Shown: piece after piece, positions 51,486 through 60,252 of the stretch
How positions within the stretch are numbered: position 1 is the stretch's first letter
Layout of the letters: each line of letters starts with the position of its first letter
Assembly (NCBI GenBank): GCA_963829845.1
Contig: CAWHKD010000001.1
Location: 29,366-93,365 of the forward strand
Origin: Gaiellasilicea sp963829845
Lineage (GTDB): Bacteria > Actinomycetota > Thermoleophilia > Gaiellales > Gaiellaceae
Direction of reading: 5' to 3'
DNA length: 64,000 nucleotides
Program-made: the position numbers and the translations under genes
The notes under the pieces: model-generated
What the model was told of the DNA's origin: nothing
Databases searched by the model: none
What the model saw: only the letters and a program-made list of their open reading frames with translations

Positions 51486-52837
51486 GGCGGCGCCTTGGAC
51501 TCGCACTCGGTCTCGTCGCGACGACCGCCGCGGCGTTCGCGATCGCGCTCGAGTCGCAGTCGGCGGCGGGCAGCTCGCCCCCACCCAGGGCCGAGCACAA
51601 CCATGCCAGCCATCCCAACGCGACACAGGAGCGGTATCTCTACGTCACCACGCTCTCGAAGAGCGCCGGCGACCCCGACTTCATCGCCGTGATCGGCGCA
51701 GACCCGCACTCTGCCGACTTCGGCCGGATCGTGGACCGCGTCGACATGCCCAAGACAGGCGACGAGCTCCACCACTTCGGCTACTCGCCCGACCAAAAGC
51801 GCCTGATCGTCCCCGGCCTCTTCTCGAACCGCGTCCACGTGTTCGACGTGGACGGAGGCGGGAAGAAGCTGCGGTTGCGCACGGTGAACGAGGATCTCGT
51901 CGCGGACAGCGGCTACGTCGTCCCGCACGGAGTGATGGCGATGCACGGGAAGGTCCTCGCCCCGATGATCGGAGCCGCGACCGACTCGACGGCGCCGGGC
52001 GGCATCGTCGAGCTCGACGACAAGACCGGCGAGTTCGAGCGCTACTTCGGCCCCGGCCCGGAGCGCGAGGCGCACGATCTGGCCCCCAAGTACATGTACG
52101 ACTTCGCGATGCCGCCGGACGCGAACCGGGGCATCAGCACAACGTTCGGGCCGCCGGCGCTGTGCGGCGGGGGCGTCGACCCGACCTGCCTCGGCGACGA
52201 GGTCGCCGTCTGGGACGTCGAGCGCGAGAAGGTGATCCAGACGGCTGACCTGGGCACGAACAACGGCGCCCTCATGGTCCGGTTCGTCAGCGGGAAAGGC
52301 GTCCGTCGCGCGTTCATCAACACGCCCGGGACGAGCGCCGTCTGGCTCGCCGACGACGACGACCACGACGGCGTCTTCGACTTCCAGCAGGTGCTCGGCC
52401 CGGACGACGGCCTGTTGATCCCGGCCGACCTCCTGCTCTCCTACGACGGCCGCCACATGTACGTGTCGAACTGGTTCGGGAACACGGTGCAGCAGTACGA
52501 CATCACCGACCCGTTTGAGCCGAAGCTCAACGCGACCGTCTCGCTGCCGCACCCGAACATGCTCCGGATGAGTAGGGACAACCGGCGGCTCTACGTCACG
52601 AACTCGCTCCTCTCGACGTGGGACGACGACACGCGCTTCGGCCCCGCCCGCAACAACGAGTACGGGCTCTGGCGCTTCGACGTCGATCCGGCGACCGGGA
52701 AGCTGACGTCGTTCCCGTCGGACGGGAGCGCCTGGGTCAGCTTCGAGAACGTCGAGAAGAAGACGACGACCGGCCCCGCCGGGCCGCACATGATGCTCTT
52801 CGACCCGAGCGTCAGGCTCGAGCCGGGGGAGCACTGA
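51482..52837 (+). CDS. Exported SELENBP1/methanethiol oxidase-like protein
   Basis: A 451-residue beta-propeller protein of the selenium-binding protein 56 family. An N-terminal signal (RRRLGLALGLVATTAAAFAI) and a His-rich spacer (EHNHASHPN) precede the domain, marked by RVDMPKTGDELHHFGYSPDQ, SGYVVPHGVMAMHGK, SNWFGNTVQQYDITDPF and LPHPNMLRMSRDNRRLYVTNS. Characterised relatives oxidise methanethiol to formaldehyde, sulfide and peroxide using copper. The Cys motif of the cytosolic type is absent here. Substrate is inferred from family. Confidence 0.88.
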   Translation: MRRRLGLALGLVATTAAAFAIALESQSAAGSSPPPRAEHNHASHPNATQERYLYVTTLSKSAGDPDFIAVIGADPHSADFGRIVDRVDMPKTGDELHHFGYSPDQKRLIVPGLFSNRVHVFDVDGGGKKLRLRTVNEDLVADSGYVVPHGVMAMHGKVLAPMIGAATDSTAPGGIVELDDKTGEFERYFGPGPEREAHDLAPKYMYDFAMPPDANRGISTTFGPPALCGGGVDPTCLGDEVAVWDVEREKVIQTADLGTNNGALMVRFVSGKGVRRAFINTPGTSAVWLADDDDHDGVFDFQQVLGPDDGLLIPADLLLSYDGRHMYVSNWFGNTVQQYDITDPFEPKLNATVSLPHPNMLRMSRDNRRLYVTNSLLSTWDDDTRFGPARNNEYGLWRFDVDPATGKLTSFPSDGSAWVSFENVEKKTTTGPAGPHMMLFDPSVRLEPGEH

Positions 52838-52923
52838 TCTCGGCGCCGCTCGGCCGCCGAGGACATGCCTCGAGCGGCCGCGCGGCGTCCTTACGACCCA
52901 CCCCACGAGGAGGCCGAGACGCC

Positions 52924-54255
52924 ATGCAGCACGAACAGCACGAGAAGCCCGCGTCGTTCCACCGCTCGCCGCAGGATGCGATGACGGCGCCGAAGGAGGA
53001 GTTCCTCTACCTCGCCTGCCTGCACGAGGGCACGGGGGTCGCCCAGCCTGACTTCCTCGCCGTCGTCGACGCGGAAGCGGGCCGGATCGTCCACGAGCTG
53101 CCGATGCCGAACGTCGGCGACGAGCTGCACCACTTCGGCTGGAACCGCTGCTCGTCCGCCTGCCACGGGCCCGACCGCTCGCACCTGGTCGTGCCCGGCT
53201 TCCGCTCGTCGCGGTTCCACATCGTCAACGTCGCGGACGATCCGCGCCGGCCGTGGATCGAGAAGGTGATCGAGCCGGAGGAGGTGATCGCGGCGACTGG
53301 CTACACGCGGCCGCACACCGTGCACTGCATGCCCGGCGACAATATTGTCGTCGCGATGCTCGGCGACGCCGACGGCAACGGCGCCGGCGGCTTCGCGGTC
53401 ATCGACGCGAAGACGTTCGAGGTCAAGGGCCGCTGGGAGAACGGCGGTGCCCGGCCGCCGCTCAACTACGACTTCTGGTACCAGCCGCGCAAGAACGTCC
53501 TCGTCTCGTCGGAGTTCGGCGAGCCGAACGCGTACGAGCCGGGCTTCGACCTCGCCGACGTGGGCGCCGGCCGGTACGGACAGCGGATCCACTTCTGGGA
53601 TCTCGAACGGCGGACGCTCGAGCAGACGATCGACCTCGGCGAGAAGGGGCTGGTGCCGCTCGAGGTTCGCTGGCAGCATGACCCCGACTCCGACCAGGGC
53701 TTCGTCGGCGCGGCGCTTTCGAGCGTCATGTTCCGCTTCCACCGCGAGAACGGCTCGTGGGCCGCCGATCCGGTGATCGAGGTGGAGAGCGTCGAGCTCG
53801 ACGGCTGGCCGTTCCCCGTTCCGGGGCTGATCACCGACCTCGTGCTCTCGATGGACGACCACTTCCTCTACTTCGCGAACTGGCTCCACGGCGACATCCG
53901 CCAGTACGACGTGTCCGATCCAGCTCGTCCGAAGCTGACTGGGCAGCTCTGGCTCGGCGGCGTGCTCGGGAGGCAGAGCGACGGCCCGCGTCCGCTGAGC
54001 GGCGGCCCGAACATGCTCCAGCTCTCGTACGACGGCCGCCGCCTGTACGTGTCGAACTCCCTCTACTCGACGTGGGACAACCAGTTCTATCCCGAGCTGC
54101 GGTCCTGGCTGCTGCGGATCGACTGCGACCCGAACGGCGGCATGCAGATCGACCCCGACTTCTTCGTCGACTTCTCCGACCGCCCCGGCGGGCCGGCGCG
54201 CGCGCACGAGGTGCGCCTTCAGGGCGGCGACTGCACGACGGAGATCTTCCAGTGA
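52924..54255 (+). CDS. Cytosolic SELENBP1/methanethiol oxidase-like protein
   Basis: A 443-residue paralogue without a signal peptide. It shares LPMPNVGDELHHFGWNRCSS, GYTRPHTVHCMPGDN, LSMDDHFLYFANWLHGDIRQ and GGPNMLQLSYDGRRLYVSNS. The Cys-bearing CSSACHG segment matches the region called selenium-binding in SELENBP1. A Shine-Dalgarno GAGGAGG precedes ATG 52924. It lies 86 bases after its exported paralogue and overlaps a small membrane peptide gene as GTGA. Confidence 0.9.
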   Translation: MQHEQHEKPASFHRSPQDAMTAPKEEFLYLACLHEGTGVAQPDFLAVVDAEAGRIVHELPMPNVGDELHHFGWNRCSSACHGPDRSHLVVPGFRSSRFHIVNVADDPRRPWIEKVIEPEEVIAATGYTRPHTVHCMPGDNIVVAMLGDADGNGAGGFAVIDAKTFEVKGRWENGGARPPLNYDFWYQPRKNVLVSSEFGEPNAYEPGFDLADVGAGRYGQRIHFWDLERRTLEQTIDLGEKGLVPLEVRWQHDPDSDQGFVGAALSSVMFRFHRENGSWAADPVIEVESVELDGWPFPVPGLITDLVLSMDDHFLYFANWLHGDIRQYDVSDPARPKLTGQLWLGGVLGRQSDGPRPLSGGPNMLQLSYDGRRLYVSNSLYSTWDNQFYPELRSWLLRIDCDPNGGMQIDPDFFVDFSDRPGGPARAHEVRLQGGDCTTEIFQ

Positions 54256-54416
54256 TCGTCGCGCACCACCTGGTCGAGGGACTGGCGCCGGCAATCGTGG
54301 CGGCCGCGACGAGCGGCCCGCTCCTTCTGGTGGCGGTGCGCGCGCGCCTCGGCGGGACGGGCGGACGCCGGCGCTCGATTCGCGCGCGCCGCCGCGCGAG
54401 AATGAGCCGGACGTGA
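54252..54416 (+). CDS. 54-residue membrane peptide between SELENBP-like and TetR genes
   Basis: GTG start overlapping the previous stop and TGA overlapping the TetR start (both GTGA), an arrangement unlikely by chance. A hydrophobic stretch (LAPAIVAAATSGPLLLVAV) is followed by a strongly basic tail (GGRRRSIRARRRARMSR), so a single membrane helix with a cytoplasmic tail is predicted. No family recognised. Confidence 0.6.
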   Translation: MIVAHHLVEGLAPAIVAAATSGPLLLVAVRARLGGTGGRRRSIRARRRARMSRT

Positions 54417-54991
54417 GCGAACCCGCTGCGAAGACCACGGCCCGCTCGGCCGCCGAGGACGCGCTCCTCGACGCGGCCGAGCGGCTGCTGGTCGACATCG
54501 GCTACGCCAGGATCACGACGCGCCGCCTGGCCGAGGAGGCGGGCGTCAACCACGGGCTCGTCCATTACTACTTCGGCTCGAACGAGAACCTGCTCGTGCG
54601 CGCCCTGGAGCGCTTCACCGAGCGGCTGATCGACCGGCAGCGGGAGCTCTATGCCGCCGACATGGCCTTCGTGGAGAAGTGGCGAACCGCGATGCGCTAT
54701 CTCGTGGCCGAGGACCGCACGTACGAGAAGGCCTGGCTCGAGCTGCAGGCGATGGCCTGGAACGACGACGGGCTGCGCGACCGGCTCGCGCGCGTGAACG
54801 CGGAGTGGCGCGCCGTCCTCACCGACGCCTTCCGCGAGCCGCACCGCGAGCTCGGGGTCGAGATGCCGCTCGAAGCCCTCGTCTCCCTCGTGATCACGTT
54901 CAATGTCGGAATCATGGTCGAGCGCCTGGGCGGGATCGACACCGGGCACGCAGAGCTCCTGGAGTGGATCGACGGATGGCTGTCGAGCTGA
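54413..54991 (+). CDS. TetR-family transcriptional regulator
   Basis: A 192-residue repressor. The N-terminal helix-turn-helix reads ALLDAAERLLVDIGYARITT then LAEEAGVNHGLVHYYFGSNE. The C-terminal ligand domain is helical. It lies in the middle of the operon and is the natural candidate to bind the inverted repeats at 51384-51432. Its inducer might be a substrate or product of the neighbouring enzymes. It overlaps the NTF2-like gene. Confidence 0.9.
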   Translation: MSEPAAKTTARSAAEDALLDAAERLLVDIGYARITTRRLAEEAGVNHGLVHYYFGSNENLLVRALERFTERLIDRQRELYAADMAFVEKWRTAMRYLVAEDRTYEKAWLELQAMAWNDDGLRDRLARVNAEWRAVLTDAFREPHRELGVEMPLEALVSLVITFNVGIMVERLGGIDTGHAELLEWIDGWLSS

Positions 54992-55332
54992 CCACCGAGC
55001 GCGCCGCGATCGTCGCGACGGCTCTCGACTACTTCGAGGGCTGGTTCGACGGCGACGCCGAACGGATGGAGCGCGCTCTCCACCCTGCGCTCGCGAAGCG
55101 GGGGCCGGAGCTGCGGACGGTCACGAAGGACGAGATGGTCGCGTGGACGGCCGAGGGCGAAGGAAAAGCCGAGGATGCAGGTCCAGGCCGGCGCATCGAT
55201 GTCACCGTCGTCGACGTCCACGGGACCATCGCCAGCGCCGTCGTCGACTCCGACGTCTATCGCGAGTACATCCATCTCGTCCGGACGGACGACGGCTGGA
55301 AGATCGTCAACGCGCTATGGCACTCGACGTAG
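54976..55332 (+). CDS. NTF2-like / lumazine-binding-type protein
   Basis: A 118-residue protein with an alpha+beta barrel pattern: ALDYFEGWFDGDAERMERAL, HPALAKRGPELRTVTKDEM and YIHLVRTDDGWKIVNALWHS. These match Lumazine_bd_2/SnoaL-like proteins, which bind or act on small molecules. ATG 54976 overlaps the TetR gene and its end overlaps hydrolase 1 by 16 bases. Ligand unknown. Confidence 0.8.
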   Translation: MAVELTTERAAIVATALDYFEGWFDGDAERMERALHPALAKRGPELRTVTKDEMVAWTAEGEGKAEDAGPGRRIDVTVVDVHGTIASAVVDSDVYREYIHLVRTDDGWKIVNALWHST

Positions 55333-56210
55333 CACCGACGCAAGAGCAGACGCGGGCCCGCTACCCCGACGAGTCGGGATACGTCGAGCGCGACGGGGTG
55401 CGCGTCTTCTACGAGGTCTACGGCTCGGGCGAGCCGACCTTCCTGCTGCTGCCGACATGGTCGATCATCCACTCGCGGCAGTGGAAGGGGCAGATCCCGT
55501 TCCTCGCGCGCGAGCACCGCGTCGTCACGTTCGACGGCCGCGGCAACGGGCGCTCCGACCGGCCGACCGTGTCCGACGCATACGACGAGCGCGAGTTCGC
55601 GCTGGACGCGCTCGCGGTGCTGGACGCGACCGCGACCGACCGGGCCGTCATCGTCGGGTACTCGCTCGGCACGCCGCGGGGGCTGATCCTCGCGGCCGAG
55701 CAGCCGGAGCGCGTCGCGGGCGCGGTCTTCATCGGGCCCGCGTACTCGGGCGGCGGCGAGCCGCTTCCAGAGCGGGTGATGCCGTGGGAGGACGAGCTCG
55801 ACAGCGACGAGGGCTGGGCGAAGTACAACCGGCACTACTGGCTGCGGGACTACCGCGGCTTCCTCGAGTTCTTCTTCGGGAAGATCTTTCGGGAGCGGCA
55901 CTCGACGAAGCAGATCGAGGACTGCGTCGGCTGGGGCCTCGAGACGACGGCCGAGACGCTCATCTCCGCGCACCACGGCGCGAAGCCGGAGCCCGAGGAG
56001 GCACTTGCGCTCGCGCGGCGCGTGCGCTGTCCAGTGTTGGTGCTCCACGGAGTCGACGACGCGATCGCGTCGCACACCCGCGGGCGCGCGCTCGCCGAGC
56101 ACACAGGCGGCGACCTCGTCCTGCTCGAAGGGTCCGGCCACGCGCCGCACGCGCGGGATCCCGTGTTCTTCAACCTCCTGCTGCGCGACTTCGCGCGGAG
56201 GCTCGCGTGA
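55317..56210 (+). CDS. Alpha/beta hydrolase 1 of a tandem array (Ser nucleophile)
   Basis: A 297-residue hydrolase with the shared N-terminal motif RARYPDESGYVERDGVRVFY. The nucleophile elbow is VIVGYSLGTPRG (Ser116), the acid is in LHGVDDAIA, and the His in GSGHAPHARDP. A family-specific lid reads DEGWAKYNRHYWLRDYRGFL then KQIEDCVGWGLET. The oxyanion region has PTWSIIHSRQW. Substrate unknown. It overlaps hydrolase 2 as GTGA. Confidence 0.9.
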   Translation: MALDVAPTQEQTRARYPDESGYVERDGVRVFYEVYGSGEPTFLLLPTWSIIHSRQWKGQIPFLAREHRVVTFDGRGNGRSDRPTVSDAYDEREFALDALAVLDATATDRAVIVGYSLGTPRGLILAAEQPERVAGAVFIGPAYSGGGEPLPERVMPWEDELDSDEGWAKYNRHYWLRDYRGFLEFFFGKIFRERHSTKQIEDCVGWGLETTAETLISAHHGAKPEPEEALALARRVRCPVLVLHGVDDAIASHTRGRALAEHTGGDLVLLEGSGHAPHARDPVFFNLLLRDFARRLA

Positions 56211-57106
56211 CCGTCGTCGCGGAACAGCACGAGCAGACCCGCGCCCGCTATCCCGACGAGGAGGGCTTCGTCGAGCGCGACGGCGTGCGCCTCTTCTACG
56301 AGGTCTACGGATCGGGCGACCGACGGTGCTGCTGCTGCCGACGTGGGCGCTCATCCACTCGCGCCACTGGAAACTGCAGATCCCGTGGCTCGCCCGCCAC
56401 TGCCGTGTGGTCACGTTCGACGGGCGAGGCAACGGCCGCTCCGACCGCCGCGCAGGGTGCCGAGGCGTACGCGAGGCGCGAGTTCGCCGCAGACACGCTC
56501 GCGGTGATGGACGCCACCGCGACGGAGCGCGCCGTCGTCGTTGGTGTGTCGTGCGCGGCGCTCTGGGGCGTCGTGCTGCCGCGCGAGCACCCGGAGCGCG
56601 TCGCCGGCGCCGCGTTCATCGCCGGCCGGCCGTCCCGCTGGCGCCGCCGCTGCCCGAACGCACCGTCTACTCCTTCGACGAGCGGCTCGACACCGACGAC
56701 GGATGGGCGAAGTACAACATGCACCATTGGCTCGACGGACTATCGGGACTTCCTCGAGTTCTTCATCGGGAAGTGCTTCACGGAGCCGCACTCGACGAAA
56801 CCGATCGAGGACGCGATCGGCTGGGCGCTCGAGACGACTCCCGAGAGTGCTCGCGGACCCGACGCCGGCATCGACCTGCCGATCGGCGGCGACTTCAGGG
56901 AGCTCTGCGGACGCGTTCGCTGTCCGGTGCTCGTCATGCACGGCGACGAGGACGCGCTCCACGCGCACGCGCGGGGCGTGCGCGGCTCGCCGAGGCGGCG
57001 GGCGGCGAGCTCGTCATGCTCCACGGCTCCGGGCACTTTCCCGCAGGCGCGGGATCCGGTGCTGATCAACCTGCTCCTTCGTGAGTTCGTCGGAGCGGTT
57101 GCCGTG
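56207..57106 (+). pseudogene. Alpha/beta hydrolase 2 of the array, broken by about six single-base frameshifts
   Basis: The same fold and motifs as hydrolase 1 are readable, but only by switching frames near 56320, 56450, 56632, 56735, 56970 and 57040. Recoverable segments include ARYPDEEGFVERDGVRLFYE, LLLPTWALIHSRHWKLQIPW, AVVVGVSCAALWG, DTDDGWAKYNMHHWL, VLVMHGDEDALH and MLHGSGHFP. The nucleophile elbow is GVSCA, with Ala replacing the final Gly. Reading through its last frame there is no stop before hydrolase 3, so a further base may be missing. The conserved sequence argues for read errors, but real decay of a duplicate is possible. Confidence 0.65.
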
Positions 57107-58051
57107 AACGTCGTCGCCGGGCCGAACGCGAGCAGAGCCGCGCCCGCTACTCCGGATGAGGAGGGCTTCGTCGAGCGCGACGGCGTGCGCGTCTTCTACG
57201 AGGTCTACGGCGACGCGGCGACGACGTTCTTGCTCTTCCCGACTTCCCCGATCTCGCATTCGCGGATGTGGAAGGGGCAAATCCCGTACCTGTCGCGCCA
57301 CTTTCGCGTGGTCGTGTTCGACCCGCGCGGGAACGGGAGGTCGGACCGGCCGGACAACGCCGAGGCGTATTCCTACTGGGAGGTCGCGAAGGACGGCCGC
57401 GCCGTCCTCGAGGCGACCGGTGCGGAGACGGCGCTCCTGGGCGGGCTCTGCGACGGCGGCGGCTACGCGCTCATGCTCGCCGCGACTGATCCCGCGGTCG
57501 CGCTCGGCGTAGTGGCGATCTCGCCCTCCGTCCCGCGGCTGACGCCCGGACATCCGAACTACCGCCGCTATCCGTCCACCGAGCCGCTCGACACCGACGA
57601 GGGCTGGGCCAAGTGGAACGTGCACTACTGGCGGCGCGACTTCCGCGGGTTCCTCGAGTTCTTCTTCTCGCAGCAGCTCCCCGAGCCGCACTCGACGAAG
57701 CAGATCGAGGACTGCGTCCGCTGGGGCCTCGACGGAGGCGTGGAGTCGCTCGTCCTTGCCGACGAGGAGGCGCCGCCGCCGTTCGCGAGCGCGGAGGAGG
57801 CGCGCGAGCTCGTCGCGCGGGTTCGGTGCCCGGTGCTCGTCGTCCACGGCGAGCTGGACAACTGCCAGACGCGCGAGCGCGCACTCGCGGTCGCGGAGCT
57901 CACTGGCGGGATGTTCGTCGGGCTCGAGGGCGCAGGGCACATCCCGACGGCGCGTCACCCGGTGAAGATCAACACGCTGATGCGGCAGTTCGGCGAAGCG
58001 GTCGCATCGCAGCACTCGTTTCAGCCGCTCGCCTCGAGGAGGCAGACATGA
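57104..58051 (+). CDS. Alpha/beta hydrolase 3 of the array (Cys at the nucleophile elbow)
   Basis: A 315-residue paralogue. Elbow: LLGGLCDGGGYAL, so Cys116 replaces Ser. The acid is in VVHGELDNCQ and the His in EGAGHIPTARHP. The N-terminus (residues 9-17) appears shifted relative to its siblings, recoverable as EQSRARY in another frame, so a pair of indels may lie at 57125-57155. Cys nucleophiles are known in dienelactone hydrolases. Stop overlaps hydrolase 4. Confidence 0.82.
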   Translation: MNVVAGPNASRAAPATPDEEGFVERDGVRVFYEVYGDAATTFLLFPTSPISHSRMWKGQIPYLSRHFRVVVFDPRGNGRSDRPDNAEAYSYWEVAKDGRAVLEATGAETALLGGLCDGGGYALMLAATDPAVALGVVAISPSVPRLTPGHPNYRRYPSTEPLDTDEGWAKWNVHYWRRDFRGFLEFFFSQQLPEPHSTKQIEDCVRWGLDGGVESLVLADEEAPPPFASAEEARELVARVRCPVLVVHGELDNCQTRERALAVAELTGGMFVGLEGAGHIPTARHPVKINTLMRQFGEAVASQHSFQPLASRRQT

Positions 58052-60186
58052 TCGCAGTCGCAAATGCACGCGAGCAGACGCGTGCCCGGTACCCCGACGA
58101 AGAGGGCTACGTCGAGCGCGACGGCGTGCGCGTGTTCTACGAGGTCTACGGCGATGCGCCGACGACGTTCCTGCTCTTCCCGACCGGACCGATCTCGCAC
58201 TCGCGCCTCTGGAAGGCGCAGATCCCGTACCTGTCGCGGTACTTCCGCGTGGTCACGTTCGACCCGCGAGGAAACGGCCGCTCCGACCGCCCCGGCACGC
58301 CGGATGCCTACTCGCGCTGGGAGTTCGCCGAGGACGGTCGCGCGGTCCTCGCGGCCGCGGGGGCGGAGAGGGCGCTGCTCGGCGGGCTCTGCCACGGGGG
58401 CGGCTCGGCGCTCATGCTCGCCGCGACGTACCCGGCTTGCGCGCTCGGCGTGTTCGCGATCGCGCCGTTCGTCCCGATGCTCACGCCTGCGCATCCGCAC
58501 TACCTTCAGTTTGCGTTCGACGAGGAGCTCGAGACGGACGAGGGCTGGGCGAAGTGCAACCGCCACTACTGGCGGCGCGACTACCACGACTTCCTCGAGT
58601 TCTTCTTCGCGCAGCAGCTCCCCGAGCCGCACTCGACGAAGCAGATCGAGGACGCGGTCGAGTGGGGGCTCGCAGGCGACGTGGAGGCGGTCATCCTCTC
58701 GACCGGCGAGTCGGGGCGTCCGTGGGAGAGCCAGGAGGACGCGCGTGCAATGTGCGAGCGTGTGCGCTGTCCGGTGCTCGTTCTGTTCGGCGAGCTGGAC
58801 GGGTGCCAGCCGCGCGAGGAGGCGTCAGCCGTGGTCGAGTACACCGGCGGGACCCTCGTCGCAATGGAAGGCGTCGGCCACTTCCCGCAGGCGCGTCACC
58901 CGGTGAAGGTGAACGGGCTGATGCGCGAGTTCGCCGAGTCGGTCGTGCCGCCGGCGCCCAAGGTGAAGACGTGGACGCGGGCTCTGAGCCGTCGTCGGCG
59001 CGCGCTCTACGTCTCTTCGCCGATCGGGCTCGGCCACGCGCGGCGCGACGTCGCGATCGCGAAGGAGCTGCGGAAGCTGCACCCCGATCTCGAGATCGAC
59101 TGGCTCGCGCAGCATCCGGTGACGGCCGTGCTCGAGGCAGAGGGGGAGCGGATCCACCCGGCGAGCGCCCTGCTCGCGAACGAGTCGGGGCACATCGAGA
59201 GCGAGTCGGCCGAGCACGACCTGCATGCCTTCCAGGCGATCAGGCGGATGGATGAGATCCTCGTCGCCAACTTCATGCTCTTCGTCGACCTCGTGCGCGA
59301 GGAGAACTACGACCTCTGGATCGGCGACGAGGCGTGGGAGGTCGACTACTTCCTGCACGAGAACCCGGAGCTGAAGTCGGCCGCGTACGTCTGGCTGACC
59401 GACTTCGTGGGCTGGCTGCCGATGGACGACGGCGGCGAGCACGAGGCGTTCCTGACCACCGACTACAACGCCGAGATGATCGAGCACATTGCCCGCTTCC
59501 CCAGGATCCGCGACCGCGCGGTGTTCGTCGGCAACCCGGACGACGTCGTCCCCAACTCGTTCGGGAACGGCCTGCCGGGGATCCGCGACTGGACGGAGCA
59601 GCACTACGACTTCTCCGGCTATGTGACCGGCTTCGAGCCCGTCGACGATCGAGAGAAGCTGAGGGTCGAGCTCGGGTACGGGCCGCGGGAGCAGGTCTGC
59701 ATCGTCACCGTCGGCGGGTCGGGCGTGGGCGGGCATCTGCTGCGCCGTGTGATCGAGGCGTTCCCGCAGGCAAAGGCCAACGTGCCGGCGTTGCGGATGG
59801 TCGTCGTCGCCGGGCCGCGGATCGATCCGGCGAGCCTGCCGCAGCACGACGGACTCGAGATCCGCCCGTACGTGCATGAGCTCTACCGCCACCTTGCGGC
59901 CTGCGACCTTGCCGTTGTCCAGGGCGGCCTGACGACCTCGATGGAGCTGACCGCCAACGCGCGTCCGTTCCTCTACTTCCCGCTGCGCCACCACTTCGAG
60001 CAGAACTTCCACGTCCACCACCGGCTCGAGCGCTACGGCGCCGGGCGGCGGATGGACTTCGAGACCGACGGCCCGGCCGAGATCGCGGCGGCGATCGCGG
60101 AGGAGATCGGACGCGAGGTCGACTATGCGCCGGTCGAGACCGACGGCGCCTCGCGTGCGGCCGCGCTCATCGCCGAGCTGCTGTAG
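58048..60186 (+). CDS. Alpha/beta hydrolase 4 fused to a GT-B glycosyltransferase
   Basis: A 712-residue fusion. Residues 1-303 are the fourth hydrolase, with REQTRARYPDEEGYVERDGV, elbow LLGGLCHGGGSAL (Cys115), acid in LFGELDGCQ and His in GVGHFPQARHP. After a short linker, residues ~316-712 form a glycosyltransferase: ALYVSSPIGLGHARRDVAIA, IVTVGGSGVGGHLLRRVIEA and the donor-binding VVQGGLTTSMELTANARPFL. The latter part resembles MurG/UGT-type enzymes (GT1/GT28). The frame is open across the junction, so the fusion is direct. A hydrolase-transferase pairing hints at making or trimming a glycosylated ester. Confidence 0.87.
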   Translation: MIAVANAREQTRARYPDEEGYVERDGVRVFYEVYGDAPTTFLLFPTGPISHSRLWKAQIPYLSRYFRVVTFDPRGNGRSDRPGTPDAYSRWEFAEDGRAVLAAAGAERALLGGLCHGGGSALMLAATYPACALGVFAIAPFVPMLTPAHPHYLQFAFDEELETDEGWAKCNRHYWRRDYHDFLEFFFAQQLPEPHSTKQIEDAVEWGLAGDVEAVILSTGESGRPWESQEDARAMCERVRCPVLVLFGELDGCQPREEASAVVEYTGGTLVAMEGVGHFPQARHPVKVNGLMREFAESVVPPAPKVKTWTRALSRRRRALYVSSPIGLGHARRDVAIAKELRKLHPDLEIDWLAQHPVTAVLEAEGERIHPASALLANESGHIESESAEHDLHAFQAIRRMDEILVANFMLFVDLVREENYDLWIGDEAWEVDYFLHENPELKSAAYVWLTDFVGWLPMDDGGEHEAFLTTDYNAEMIEHIARFPRIRDRAVFVGNPDDVVPNSFGNGLPGIRDWTEQHYDFSGYVTGFEPVDDREKLRVELGYGPREQVCIVTVGGSGVGGHLLRRVIEAFPQAKANVPALRMVVVAGPRIDPASLPQHDGLEIRPYVHELYRHLAACDLAVVQGGLTTSMELTANARPFLYFPLRHHFEQNFHVHHRLERYGAGRRMDFETDGPAEIAAAIAEEIGREVDYAPVETDGASRAAALIAELL

Positions 60187-60211
60187 CGTCCCAGTGGTTC
60201 TGCGCAATGTC

Positions 60212-60245
60212 CGGCGGGGTGTCACTGTCTCGCGACACCCCGCCG
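60212..60245 (+). terminator. Bidirectional terminator hairpin
   Basis: A perfect 12-bp stem, CGGCGGGGTGTC (60212-60223) with GACACCCCGCCG (60234-60245), 10-base loop, lies between the convergent ends of the operon (60186) and the cupredoxin gene (60253). No T-run. Confidence 0.65.
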
Positions 60246-60252
60246 AGATCCG

